A stretch of DNA of 64,000 nt from Sipunculus nudus (Eukaryota > Annelida > Sipuncula > Golfingiida > Sipunculidae): the NCBI GenBank assembly GCA_026874595.1, contig CM049316.1, forward strand, positions 41,495,695-41,559,694. The letters are read 5' to 3'. Within the stretch, counting starts at the first letter, position 1, and the number at the start of each line of letters is the position of its first letter. This document shows positions 11,176-22,250 of the stretch, piece by piece. Made by a program: the position numbers and the translations under genes. The notes beneath the pieces were generated by a model. It did not search any database. It was given only the letters and a program-made list of their open reading frames with translations, and was not told the DNA's origin.

Positions 11176-12270
11176 TTTTTCTGGTGTGTAAGGATGGTTA
11201 TTGATGTTTTGTTGTGCCATCTTTCTGGTGTGTAGGGTGGTTATTGATGTTTTGTTGTGTCATTTTTCTGGTGTCTAGGGATGGTTATTGATGTTTTGTT
11301 GTGTCATCTTTCTGGTGTATAGGGATGGTTATTGATGTTTTGCTGTGTCATCTTTCTGGTGTGTAGGGATGGTTATTGATGTTTTGCTGTGTCATCTTTC
11401 CGGTGTGTAGGGATGGTTATTGATGTTTTGCTGTGTCATCTTTCCGGTGTGTAGGGATGGTTATTGATGTTTTGCTGTGTCATCTTTCTGGTGTGTAGGG
11501 ATGGTTATTGATGTTTTGCTGTGTCATCTTTCTGGTGTGTAGGGATGGTTATTGATGTTTTGCTGTGTCATCTCTCCGGTGTCTAGGGATGGTTATTGAT
11601 GTTTTGTTGTGTCATCTTTCTGGTGTGTAGGGATGGTTATTGATGTTTTGTTGTGTCATCTTTCTGGTGTGTATGGATGGTTATTGATATTTTGTTGTGT
11701 CATCTTTCTGGTGTGTAGGGATGGTTATTGATGTTTTGCTGTGTCATCTTTCTGGTGTCTATGGATGGTTATTGATGTTTTGCTGTGTCACCTCTCTGGT
11801 GTATATGGATTGTTATTGATGTTTTGTTGTCACCTCTCTGGTGTATATGGATGGTTATTGATGTTTTGTTGTGTCATCTTTCTGGTGTATATGGATGGTT
11901 ATTGATGTTTTGTTGTGTCATCTTTCTGGTGTGTAGGGATGGTTATTGATGTTTTGTTGTGTCATCTTTCTGGTGTATAGGGATGGTTATTGATGTTTTG
12001 TTGTGTCATCTTTCTGGTGTATATGGATGGTTATTGATGTTTTGTTGTGTCATCTTTCTGGTGTATATGGATGGTTATTGATCTTTTGTTGTGTCATCTT
12101 TCTGGTGTATATGGATGGTTATTGATGTTTTGTTGTGTCATCTTTCTGGTGTATATGGATGGTTATTGATGTTTTGTTGTGTCATCTTTCTGGTGTATAT
12201 GGATGGTTATTGATGTTTTGTTGTGTCATCTTTCTGGTGTTTAGAGATGGTTATTGATGTTTTGTGTGGG
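11176..12270 (+). repeat. 44-bp minisatellite array
   Basis: About 25 head-to-tail units of 44 bp, each reading GGTTATTGATGTTTTG(C/T)TGTG, then TCATCTTTCTGGTG, then TGTAGGGAT or TATATGGAT. The last third is dominated by the TATATGGAT variant, so variants are spatially clustered as expected from local amplification. Confidence 0.95.
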
Positions 12271-14527
12271 TGGTGTTTGTTTCAAATAATTATTAGACAG
12301 TCATGAAATTATTTTCAAATTTTTGTAAAAATAACTGTGTCTGCTAAGTTTATTTAGGAATAATGAATATCACCATGATATGGTATTCATAAGGTAAATG
12401 GCGTATTAGACCTAAAATAATTATAGCTTATGGATAAGAAGGTCAAGAAAAGAAAAAGGAAATTATATGTTATTTTGTGGGTAAAATTGTCTAAATATAA
12501 CCAAAAAAATAAATGTTTTAAATGCATGTGCTATATATGGTGATAAACCAGTAGTTACTTGAGAGTCCCTGCATTAGATCTTCTCACGTTCAGCTTATTT
12601 TAATGGGAAGAGACTGGAACAGTTTCACTACCATAAAAATCTGAATAACAGCTGGTTTCTGTGCCCAGACTTGATAAAGCCTTCTTTTTCTCACATCCAC
12701 ATTGGTATAATGTCTGTGATAAGACCTCGGGCTACCACAAATATATGCAGATTGGTCTCTGTGACATTTTAAGATTCCCAAATTAAATCAGTGAATAAAA
12801 AGATCCGCATACGTGGCTGATCCCATAATTATGACCAGAAGTGATATCATATTTGCATGTAAATGCTGCCAACACCAGCCAAGATGCTGAGTCTTTTATA
12901 GAATTACGGTCCACCCACTGAGAAACACCGCTGAATGAGCCATGAGAAGGGCTAAGGAATAACATATTTTGTAGTAACGCTAAAACCATTGCACTGAATG
13001 TTCGTCTTTCACTGACTCTGCTGAATCTGTTGAGGAAAATCGTGCTAGGGATGCTTAGTGAATGGCTGAAGATCTAATTTGCTTTCTGGTCGGCTGTGCA
13101 ATCAGGCTTTATCAGTGTGTCAATATCTAATATGCCAGGCCCCCTTATGATACTTGGGAATCTCCAAGCTGGCCAGACGAATGGGCCTACATTAAGGTTG
13201 AATGGTAGAAATTACAGCATCAATAATAGTCATATTCCTAATTTCCCAGACTCGTCAGGCTGATTAGCTCGGTTTGTTAGAGGAGCTGGCCACAGGGAGC
13301 ATTGTTACGTATATACAAAAGTTTTCTCCCCAGAATTATGGTCAATTATGATGGAAATAGTATGGTTAATTATCTGTATTTGTTTATTAAAAATTCCCCA
13401 GGGGATTCAGCCACGCAGGCCACCAGCTGACCTGCGCGGCTCCTGGGTTACAGAGCATCGGTGAGTCCAATTATGCAACTGTCAGTTCTGTTAATGTCAG
13501 TCTCAGCGGCCTTCATAAGATAGAGGTTCAAACATACTTCATCATTAGTTCCGCTTCTTGTCACCTCGACGCTGGACTCCTCTTTCTTATTTATAGACCT
13601 TTCTTCCATACATACCAGAGTATCAAAATAAATAAGGTTTATTTTAGCTCAGCTGTAGCATACAAATATTAGCTGCCGATTGTTGAACCCACTTGAATGT
13701 TAAAAAAAGACAAAAATTATCCAATAGAGATTACGAGTTTGGATTCCCCTGCACTGCGTCAAAATGGCCGCCAGCCACTTGATGTAAATAGTGTTAGTTT
13801 TTTTTTTCTGTGTTTATGGAAAGCATTCTGCGCCATTATAAAAAGCATATGGAGTCACAACGATGGCTCACCTTTTTATTGAGTTAAGTCACGTGGACTC
13901 CTTAGTGATGAAATTAGGTAATATATTACAACAGCAAATGGGATCTTATATACAGCAGATCTCTGGTAGGATGGTTTCATTAAATAGAACAGCATGCAGG
14001 AATGATCACTTCAAGGGAATGTATTACAATTAATCAATTTTTTATGCTCAGTCTACAAGTAATTTTCAGATATCTAAAAATATAAATCAGTTTTTTAAAT
14101 GGTTTGTGGCTCTAGAAGGATATGATATAATGACAAAAGAAATTGTTTCATTGCTGAGTAAGATAAAAAGGGATATATTTTGAAATTATTCAGCAAAATT
14201 TTCCATATTTTTTCTGTGCCGGTGTTCATTCTTTAATTCCATATTGACTATAGGGATAGAAATTGAAGCATTACCATATTATGGAATACTTAAATAATAC
14301 AATCTTAATCTCTACAATCTAAAAATGTGTATCTTATTATGGTTTTTTGATATTAACTTGATATTAGTAAAATTTACATAAATTTATTTATGGTAAAAAG
14401 ATGCTTTCATCTTTCACACCATATTACCATTTATATTTCAAATGAAGGTTCTCTTTTTAATACAGTGAGTGATATATTAAAAATATCAAATTGATAAACA
14501 AATATGGAAAAAATGGTAAAAGTTGTA
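12271..14527. other. Mostly unique sequence; candidate conserved non-coding island 12.6-13.6 kb
   Basis: No gene recognised. From about 12580 to 13600 the sequence is complex and GC-richer than its flanks, free of the window's repeats, and includes an ATTTGCAT octamer (POU-type) at about 12850 and several TAATTA-type sites. It may hold conserved regulatory elements, which only cross-species alignment could show. 13620-14520 is AT-rich with nothing seen. Confidence 0.3.
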
Positions 14528-15220
14528 CCAATTCTTGATCATCTGAGGTCGGACTACCTGCCAGGCTACACCTTGATCACCCAAGGTCTGTACCTTGATC
14601 ACCTGAGGTCTGACTACCTGCCAGGCTGCACCTTGATCACCTGAGGTCGGACTAACTGCCAGGCTTCACCTTGATCACCTGAGGTCTGACTACCTGCCAA
14701 GCTACATCTTGATAACCTGAGGTCAGACTAACTGCCAGGCTTCACCTTGATCACTTGAGGTCTGCCTACCTGCCAGGCTACACCTGTATCACCATACTGA
14801 TGCCTCCTGCCATGCTGCCTTGTGATCACCTGAGGTCTGACTTACAGCCAGGCTGCACCTTGATCACCTGAGGTCTGACTGCCTGCCAGGCTATACCTAG
14901 ATCACCTGAGGTCTGCCTACCTGCCAGGCTACACCTATATCACCATATTGATGCCACCTGCCATGCAGCCTTGTGATCACCTGAGGTCTGACTTACAGCC
15001 AGGCTGCACCTTTATCACCTGAAGGTTAACTACCTACCAGGCTACACCTTGATCACATGAGGTCTGACTGCCTGCCAGGCTGTCCTTTGATCACCTGAGG
15101 TCCGAGTACCTGCCTGGCTGCACTTTCATTACCTGAGGTTTGACTTACAGCCAGCCTGTACCTTTATCACCTGAAGGTTGACTACTTGCCAGGCTACACT
15201 TTGATCACCAAATAGATGAA
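14528..15220 (+). repeat. 38-bp minisatellite array, left part
   Basis: About 17 units of about 38 bp, reading roughly CACCTTGATCACCTGAGGTC followed by TGACTACCTGCCAGGCTA. Subvariants include a CACCATATTGATGCC form that recurs at about 270-bp intervals with its neighbours, a hint of higher-order structure. Confidence 0.92.
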
Positions 15221-15688
15221 TACCTGCCAGTTGATGGAGAGATTATAGTAAATGGTCCAGGTACCAGTGCTAAAGGTGCTCACATGTAAACATGTTCATA
15301 TCCCTTACTTCCTGAGGTTAACAAATGTAAATGCTCAGCTTGTGACAAAGAGTTTTCTAGTATTCTGATTGTTAAGGCTCACCAGGAAGAGATCCATAAG
15401 GAACTGGTGGACATTGATTTAGTTGAGCCATTACATGAGAAATTCAGAAAAGTCTTTGAAATGAAATGTGCACTGGCTGCACAACAGACAGAACAGTCCT
15501 GTGAGACACCTACCACCAGTAGCTGTCCCCAGTAGATGAGTCCAGCTCAATGCCACAGACACCTTGTGTAAGGCTCGCTGCCAGCTACACTCACAACACC
15601 ATTTGACTTGAAGAGCTTCAGTGCTCAATTGATGCAGATGCCCATGTTTGGAATGATGCCCTTCCAGATGCCCATGATCAAGGTGTAG
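15221..15688 (+). pseudogene. Broken C2H2 zinc-finger coding fragment
   Basis: A single reading frame spans the fragment but is broken by stops at 15287, 15533 and 15569. It encodes a C2H2 zinc finger: CSACDKEFSSILIVKAHQ... with Cys codons at 15332 and 15341 and His codons at 15380 and 15395 (C-x2-C-x12-H-x4-H). An acidic/basic helix-like region follows (ELVDIDLVEPLHEKFRKVFE). After the stops the frame resumes with TTPFDLKSFSAQLMQMPMFG and a Met/Pro/Phe-rich end. The wording brings to mind zinc-finger/homeobox (ZFHX/zfh-2) proteins, but this is from memory of style and is weak. Minisatellite units lie on both sides, the right-hand ones inverted. No splice sites were assigned; it may be a captured exon fragment or a retrocopy piece. 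Confidence 0.6.
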
Positions 15689-15757
15689 CCTGGCAGGTAG
15701 TCTACCCTCAGGTGATCAAGGTGTAGCCTGGCAGGTAGTCTACTCTCAGTCTACTCT
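15676..15757 (-). repeat. Inverted units of the 38-bp minisatellite
   Basis: Two to three units in reverse orientation (TGATCAAGGTGTAGCCTGGC, then AGGTAGT), directly after the zinc-finger fragment. The array returns to the forward direction at about 15757. Confidence 0.85.
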
Positions 15758-16615
15758 CACCTGATGTCTGACTACCTGCCAGGCTGCACTTTGATCACCT
15801 GATGTCTGACTACCTGCCAGGCTGCACTTTGATCACCTGATGTCTGACTACCTGCCAGGCTGCACTTTGATCACCTGATGTCTGACTACCTGCCAGGCTG
15901 CACTTTGATCACTAGAGGTCTGACTTACAGCCAGGCTGCACCTTGATCACCTGAGGTCAGACTACCTGCAAGGCTACACCTTGATCACCTAATGGATGAC
16001 TACCTGCCAGGCTACACCTTGATCACCTGAAGTCTGACTACCTGCCAGGCTTCACCTATATCACCTGATGGATCACTACCTGCCATGCTGCCCAGTGGTT
16101 ACTTGAGGTCTGACTTAAAGCCAGCCTGTACCTTGATCACCTGAAGGTTGACTACCTGTCAGGCTGCACTTTGATCACATAAGGACAGACAACCTGCAAG
16201 GTTGTCCCTTGATCACCTGAGGTCTGACTTCCTGCCAGCCTGTACCTCGTCTGTACCTGAGGTCTGCACCTTGATCACCTGAGGTCTGACTACCTGCCAG
16301 GCTGCACCTTGATCACCTGAGGTCTGACTTCCTGCCAGCCTGTACCTCGTCTGTACCTGAGGTCTGCACCTTGATCACCTGAGGTCGACTTACTGCCAGG
16401 CTGTACCTTGATAACCTGAGTTCTTATTACCTGCAAGGTGGCACTTTGACCACCAGAGGTCTGACTACCTGCCAGGCTGCAATATAAGCACCTGAGGTCT
16501 GACTATGTGCCAGGCTACACATGAATGACCTGATGGGTTACTGCTTGCCTGGCCTAACCTTGATCAGCTGAGAATTAACTGATTGCTAGGCTGCAACCTG
16601 ACTCATGTATATACG
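15758..16615 (+). repeat. 38-bp minisatellite array, right part
   Basis: About 22 units of the same 38-bp family. It opens with four almost identical units carrying CACTTTGATCACCTGATGTC and becomes more degenerate to the right. A duplicated block with TACCTCGTCTGTACCTGAGG occurs twice (about 16243 and 16340). Confidence 0.92.
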
Positions 16616-16934
16616 ATCTGACAAGACAATGTCTGAAAATTAAGAAAAACAAGGTCTTTATTGTGCAGAAATGATCACCCCCCCCCCCACACACACACAC
16701 ACAAAAATCAACTTAATAAAGTGGGGTTTTATTTGTGCATTTTTCAGCCCCAATCAAACAGGGGAAAAAACGTGGGTCATATGTGTTTAAAAATGATCCC
16801 AAGAAACAATATAAGATGAAAAACATGGGTGTCTGAACCAGAGGGTTTCACCTGTTAGCAGTGTCAAGAAACAGGCAGGGTTACTTAGACTCGTTCTGTG
16901 CAGGGTGAGGATAACAGGTTTTGTCATAGGTGTC
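16616..16934. other. Short unique spacer with C run and CA microsatellite
   Basis: Contains a C run followed by (CA)n at about 16679-16703. Nothing else recognised. Confidence 0.5.
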
Positions 16935-17239
16935 AGCTAGATTGGTCAGAAAACTTGATTGTTGGAGGTTCTTGATTGTTAAATGGTTCTTTATTGTGTC
17001 AGAATGTCCAAATTTTTTATATGTTCTCCATTGATCAAAGGATTCTAGCTATTCCCATTATTTTGGTTGGCCAGATGAGTGTGCCATTATCTTTGTTGGT
17101 GAAGAAATTCTGGTTGGAGGCTCTGTATTGTTCTGATGTTTTGGATTGGCCAGAAGTCCTTGATTTGTCAGACACCCCATTTGTCATTTGATAAGATTTT
17201 CTTGATCAGTATGGATTTGTTACAGGTTCTGGTTTTATT
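16935..17239 (+). repeat. Degenerate GGTTCTGGATTGGTCAG minisatellite, left part
   Basis: Loosely repeated phrases of the kind GATTGGTCAGA, GGTTCTTGATTG and GGTTGGCCAGA recur every 25-35 bp. The same kind of sequence continues at 21683-22250 beyond element A2, so A2 appears to have split an old array. Confidence 0.6.
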
Positions 17240-17399
17240 AGCTCAGCTGACTGAAAGTCATCTGAGCTATAGCGATCACTCTTTGTCCGTCGTCCGTCTG
17301 TCCGTCTGTCTGTCTGTCCGTCTGTCCGTCTGTCCGTCTGTCCGTCCGTTAACCAGGCACAAATCGTAACCGCTGGACCTAGAACCTTGTAACTTGGGA

Positions 17400-19420
17400 T
17401 TCTGAGAGGTCCATAAAAAATCTCCTTGGAAACCAGAAATTAGGTCTCTGTTACCCATATCCTTCGAGCTATGTGGCCCCAAAGTACCCCCCAGAAAAGT
17501 AAAAAATTTCATACAAAAACTTCAATATCTCAATAACTACTTGACTGATGGTCATGATTTTTGGCATACATATTGATCATGAGATGTTACATCACTTCCT
17601 GCAGACTGGTGGCGCCACCTGTATTTTTCGATTTTTTACGAATTTTTTTCTCTATTTTTGAGACCTTTAAAAATGTGAACATCTGTTAACAAGGCACAAA
17701 TCATAAAGACTGGACTTAGAATCTTAATTCTTGACACACTGAGAGGTCCATGAAAAATCTCCTTGGAAACCAGAAATTAGGTCTCTGTTACCCATATCCT
17801 TTGAGCTATGGGGCCCCAAAGTACCCCCCAGAATAGTAAAAAAATTTCATACAAAAACTTCAATATCTCAATAACTACATCACTGATGGTCTTCATTTTT
17901 GGCATACATATTGATCATGAGATGTTCAATCAGTTCCTGCAGACTGGTGGCGCCACCTGTACTGTTTGATTTTTTACGATTTTTTCCTCTATTTTTGAGA
18001 CCTTTGAGGATGCTGTCATCTGTTAGCGTGGCACAAATCGTAACGACTGGACCTAGAATCTTCATTTTCGACACACTGAGAGACCTATGAAAAGTCTCCA
18101 TGGAAACCAGAAATTAGGTCTCTGTTACCCATATCCTTCGAGCTATGGGGCCCAAAATTACCCCCCAGAATAGTCAAAAATTTCATACAAAAACTTCAAT
18201 ATCTCATTAACTACATCACTGATGGTCATGATTTTCGACATACATATTGATGATGAGATGTTTCATCAGTTTGTGCAGACTGGTGGCGCCACCTGTATTT
18301 TTCAATGTTCACGAATTGTTTTCTCCATTTTTGAGACCTTTAAGGATGAAGTTATCTGTCAACAGGGTACAAATCGTAACGACTGGACCTAGAATCTTCG
18401 TTCTTGACACACAGGGAGACCCATGATAAGTCTCCTTGGAAACCAGAAATTAGGTCTCTGTTACCCATATCCTTCGAGCTATGGGGCCCCAAAGTACCCC
18501 CCAGAAAAGTCAAAAATTTCATACAAAAACTTCAATATCTCATTAACTACTTGACTGATGGTCATGATTTTTGACATACATATTGATCATGAGATGTTAC
18601 ATCACTTCCTGCAGACTGGTGGCGCCACCTGTATTTTTCGATTTTTTACGAATTTTTTTCTCTATTTTTGAGACCTTTAAATATGTGAACATCTGTTAAC
18701 AAGGCACAAATCATAAAGACTGGACTTAGAATCTTAATTCTTGACACACTGAGAGGTCCATGAAAAATCTCCTTGGAACCCAGAAATTAGGTCTCTGTTA
18801 CCCATATCCTTTGAGCTATGGGGCCCCAAAGTACCCCCCAGAATAGTAAAAAATTTCATACAAAAACTTCAATATCTCAATAACTACATCACTGATGGTC
18901 TTCATTTTTGGCATACATATTGATCATGAGATGTTCGATCAGTTCCTGCAGACTGGTGGCGCCACCTGTACTGTTTGATTTTTTACGATTTTTTCCTCTA
19001 TTTTTGAGACCTTTGAGGATGCTGTCATCTGTTAGCGTGGCACAAATCGTAACGACTGGACCTAGAATCTTCATTTTCGACACACTGAGAGACCTATGAA
19101 AAGTCTCCATGGAAACCAGAAATTAGGTCTCTGTTACCCATATCCTTCGAGCTATGGGGCCCAAAATTACCCCCCAGAATAGTCAAAAATTTCATACAAA
19201 AACTTCAATATCTCATTAACTACATCACTGATGGTCATGATTTTCGACATACATATTGATCATGAGATGTTTCATCAGTTTGTGCAGACTGGTGGCGCCA
19301 CCTGTATTTTTCATTGTTCACGAATTGTTTTCTCCATTTTTGAGACCTTTAAGGATGTAGTTATCTGTCAACAGGGTACAAATCGTAACGACTGGACCTA
19401 GAATCTTCGTTCTTGACAGA
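17400..19420 (+). repeat. 1,009-bp trimer duplicated within A2
   Basis: Units 1-3 (palindromes at 17608, 17946, 18282) recur almost identically as units 4-6 (18618, 18955, 19291), offset 1,009-1,010 bp. Only scattered single-base differences were seen, for example TTCAATCAG against TTCGATCAG. Units 7-9 are much more diverged. This is a higher-order repeat. Confidence 0.85.
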
Positions 19421-20339
19421 CAGGGAGACCCATGATAAGTCTCCATGGAAACCTGAAATTTGGTCTCTGTTACCCATATCCTTTGAGCTATGGCACTCCA
19501 AAGTACAGCTCAGAATAATGGAAAATTTGATACAAAAGCTAAAGTATCTGAACAACTAATGCAGAGATAACCATAATTGTTTGCATGGATATTGATCATG
19601 GAGTGTTTCATAAGTTTCTGCAGACTGGTGGCACCACCTGTATTTGTTCGTTTTTTTTTACGAAATTTTTCTGTATTTTTGAGACCTTTAAAGATATGAA
19701 CATCTGTTAACAGGGCACAAATCATAAAAACTGGACCAAGAATCTTCATTCTTGACACACAGGGAGACCCATGAAAAGTCTCCATGGAAACTTGAAATTA
19801 GGTCTCTGTTACCCATATTCTTTAAGCTGTATGGGTCCAAAATACCCCCCCCCCCCCCCCCAGAATAATGGAAAATTTGATACAAAATCTGCAGTATTTC
19901 AATAACTACAACACTGATGGTCATGATTTTTGGCATACATATTGATCATGAGCTGTTCCATCAGTTTCTGCAGACTGGGTGTGCCACCTCTATTTTTTTT
20001 TCAAATTTTTACAAATTTTTTTCTTTTTTTTGAGACCTTTAAAGATGTGGTTATCTGTCAACAGGGTACAAATCGCAACAACTGGACCTAGAATCTTCAT
20101 TCTGGTCATGCAAGGAGGCCCATGAAAGGTGCCTGTGGAAACTTGAAATTAGGTCTCTGTTACCCATATCCTTCAAGCTATAGGACTATGAAGTATCCCT
20201 CAGAATAATGGACAATTTGATACAAAAACTGAAGTATCTGAACAACTAATGCAGAGATCACCATGATTTTTTGCATGGATATTGACCATTAAGTGTTTTT
20301 ATTAGTTTCTGCAGACTGATGGAGCCACCTGTATTTTTG

Positions 20340-21500
20340 TATCCGCCAAAACGAAGTTTTGCGGATACTATGTTTTTGACCGAGTTCCTCCGCCGCGGCG
20401 GCGTTCGTTTCCAGAGAGCTCCTCGGAGACTAATGGACCGATTTTTCCCAAACTTACACCTATTATCGGGTCACATGTGAACTGGTGCCTAACCAATTTG
20501 CATTGACCTCTGACCTTTCCTCTCTATCCAGTGTCCATTTGTGGGTCTGTTTCCACTCATAAACCCTCATATCTCGGGAACCGTTTGACCGATCAGGAAA
20601 TAAAATTGATACAAATGTAGCCCTTGGATTGCTTTATAACATACACAAAAAATGGTGGCGCCACCTGTAACCATGTTTGCACAGTGTCCATCTGTTCATC
20701 TGCCTTTGGTTAAAATCACTCATATCTCTGCAGTGAATTGACTAATTCACCTGAAATTTGTCATGTGTATACATCCAGGATAGCTTTCTTGATTTTATGA
20801 AGGTGGCGCCACCTACGTTCACTTTCACGCTGATGACATCCAAGCTTTTATCTCGGGAACCGTTTGACCGATCAGGAAATAAAATTTATACAAATGTAGC
20901 CCTTTGATAGCTCTATAACATACACAAAAAATGGTGGCGCCACCTGTAACAATGTTTGCACAGCGTCTGTCTGTTAGTCTGCCGTGGCCTAAAATTACTC
21001 ATTTCTCTGTAGTGGTTCAACATAACTGCCTAAAATTTTGCAGGTTTATACATCGTGGACAGCTTTCTTGATTTATGACAGGTGGCGCCACCTACATTCA
21101 AGTTAACGCTGGACACATCCAAGCTCATATCTCAGGAACCATTTGACCGATTGGGCCAAAATTGTGCATGTGTTTAGATCTCACATAGGTCTTTATCATA
21201 CACAAAACTGGAGGGGTTACCTGCAAAGATTTTTGCACAGTGTTTGTCTGCCATGGGCAAAAATCGCTCATATACATGTAGTGGTTTGACTTTTCTGCCT
21301 AAAATTTTGCATGTGTATACAACTTGGACAGCTTTCTGGATTTGTGGTAGGTGGCACAACCTACATAAACATTTAGGCTGCAGACATCCATGCTAATATG
21401 CAACATACCTCACTCTATTTCCCCTTGCCACTCAATCCATGCCTCACTATCCAATTTTGGCAGATACATGTAGTCACTTGTCGGTTACCCGTATTCTAGT
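20340..21500 (+). mobile_element. B-type element B2, apparently full length, nested in A2
   Basis: The head hairpin has arm TATCCGCCAAAAC, loop GAA and arm GTTTTGCGGATA (one bulge). Then come GACCGAGTTCCTCCGCCG and a GTTCGTTTCCAGAGAGCTCC block shared with B1. The interior has units of about 140-150 bp with CTCATATCTCGGGAACCG, TTTGACCGAT and the palindrome GGTGGCGCCACC (20653, 20804, 20935, 21080). The tail is CACTCAATCCAT, then TTTTGGCAGATACATG (close to the inverted head arm), then CCCGTATTCTAG. The A2 unit resumes after it (TTTTAAAAGTTTACACATTTT). The insertion lies in a T-rich part of the A unit. Confidence 0.78.
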
Positions 21501-21682
21501 TTTAAAAGTTTACACATTTTTCTCTATTTTTGAGATATATAAATACAGACTAAATCTTGGCCTGTTGGTTTATCTGTTTGATGCTTCAGTTGAATGGGTA
21601 TATACTACCATTCTGATGATAAAATTTCCTTTTGCAAATCTCTTCCCAGTCAGCTGAGCGTCATGACCCATGGGTCACTTGT

Positions 21683-22250
21683 TAAAGTTTCTTGAAAGAT
21701 CAGAGTTTCTGGATTTGGCTGAAATTCCTTGATTGGCCAGAGGATTTAGATCATGCCAAAAGTTAAGAATGGATTAAAGATGTTTTATTGATGAAGGATC
21801 TGCATTGATAAAATGTTTAGGACTGGTCAGAAGTTCTGGATTTCACAAAGCTGTCAATTTGGTCAGAGTTTCCTCATAAGTGAGAAGTTCTGGATTGTTC
21901 AGAAGTTCTGGATCACTGTTTTTGTCAGAGGTTATAATTTTGTTAAGATTTTCTGGATGTATCAGAAGTGCTAGATTGATAAGAGTTTCTGGATTGTATG
22001 GGTGGTTCTGGATTATGATTGGATCAAAATTTCAAGATTAGTCAGAAATTTTGGATTGGTGAATGTTCATAATTGTTAAGAGGTTATGAATAACATTTTG
22101 CTTGACAGATGAGAGGTCTTAAGTGGTCAGAGTTCATGGATTTGTTTGAGGTTCTGAGTTTGTCAGAATTTTTTTTCTTGATTTTATGGGAGGTTCCAGG
22201 TTGGTCAGAGGTTTAGATTGGTCAAGGTTCTGGATTATATAAATTGAAAG
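21683..22250 (+). repeat. Degenerate GGTTCTGGATTGGTCAG minisatellite, right part
   Basis: Loosely repeated TTCTGGATTGGTCAGA-like phrases, continuing the array at 16935-17239 on the other side of A2. No gene. Confidence 0.6.

Larger units (their letters stand above)
17240..21682 (+). mobile_element. Hairpin-headed element A2 (with nested B2)
   Basis: The head hairpin (17240-17268) has arms AGCTCAGCTGACT and AGTCATCTGAGCT around GAA. A strong CCGTC/TGTC tract follows (17285-17350). Nine tandem units of about 336 bp come next; the GGTGGCGCCACC palindrome or its variant lies at 17608, 17946, 18282, 18618, 18955, 19291, 19627, about 19977 and about 20319. The last unit is interrupted by B2 (20340-21500). 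The tail is AGTCAGCTGAGC, the exact reverse complement of 12 nt of the head arm, then GTCATGACCCATGGGTCACTTG with palindrome TGACCCATGGGTCA. TT flanks both ends. No protein-coding capacity was found. Structurally closest to HINE-type non-autonomous Helentrons; the class remains an inference. Confidence 0.8.

Noticed and set aside
15431-15628. 65-codon minus-strand frame across the zinc-finger relic
   Set aside because: Shadow of the plus-strand zinc-finger frame, which has the meaningful motif.
14528-16615. CRISPR-like array of regularly spaced repeats
   Set aside because: Units are contiguous with no unique spacers, and the DNA is eukaryotic; it is a minisatellite. The same holds for the other arrays.
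17880-19110. Pair of identical 73-codon frames as a duplicated gene
   Set aside because: They are the same part of A2 units 2 and 5, identical because of the 1,009-bp duplication; no protein features.
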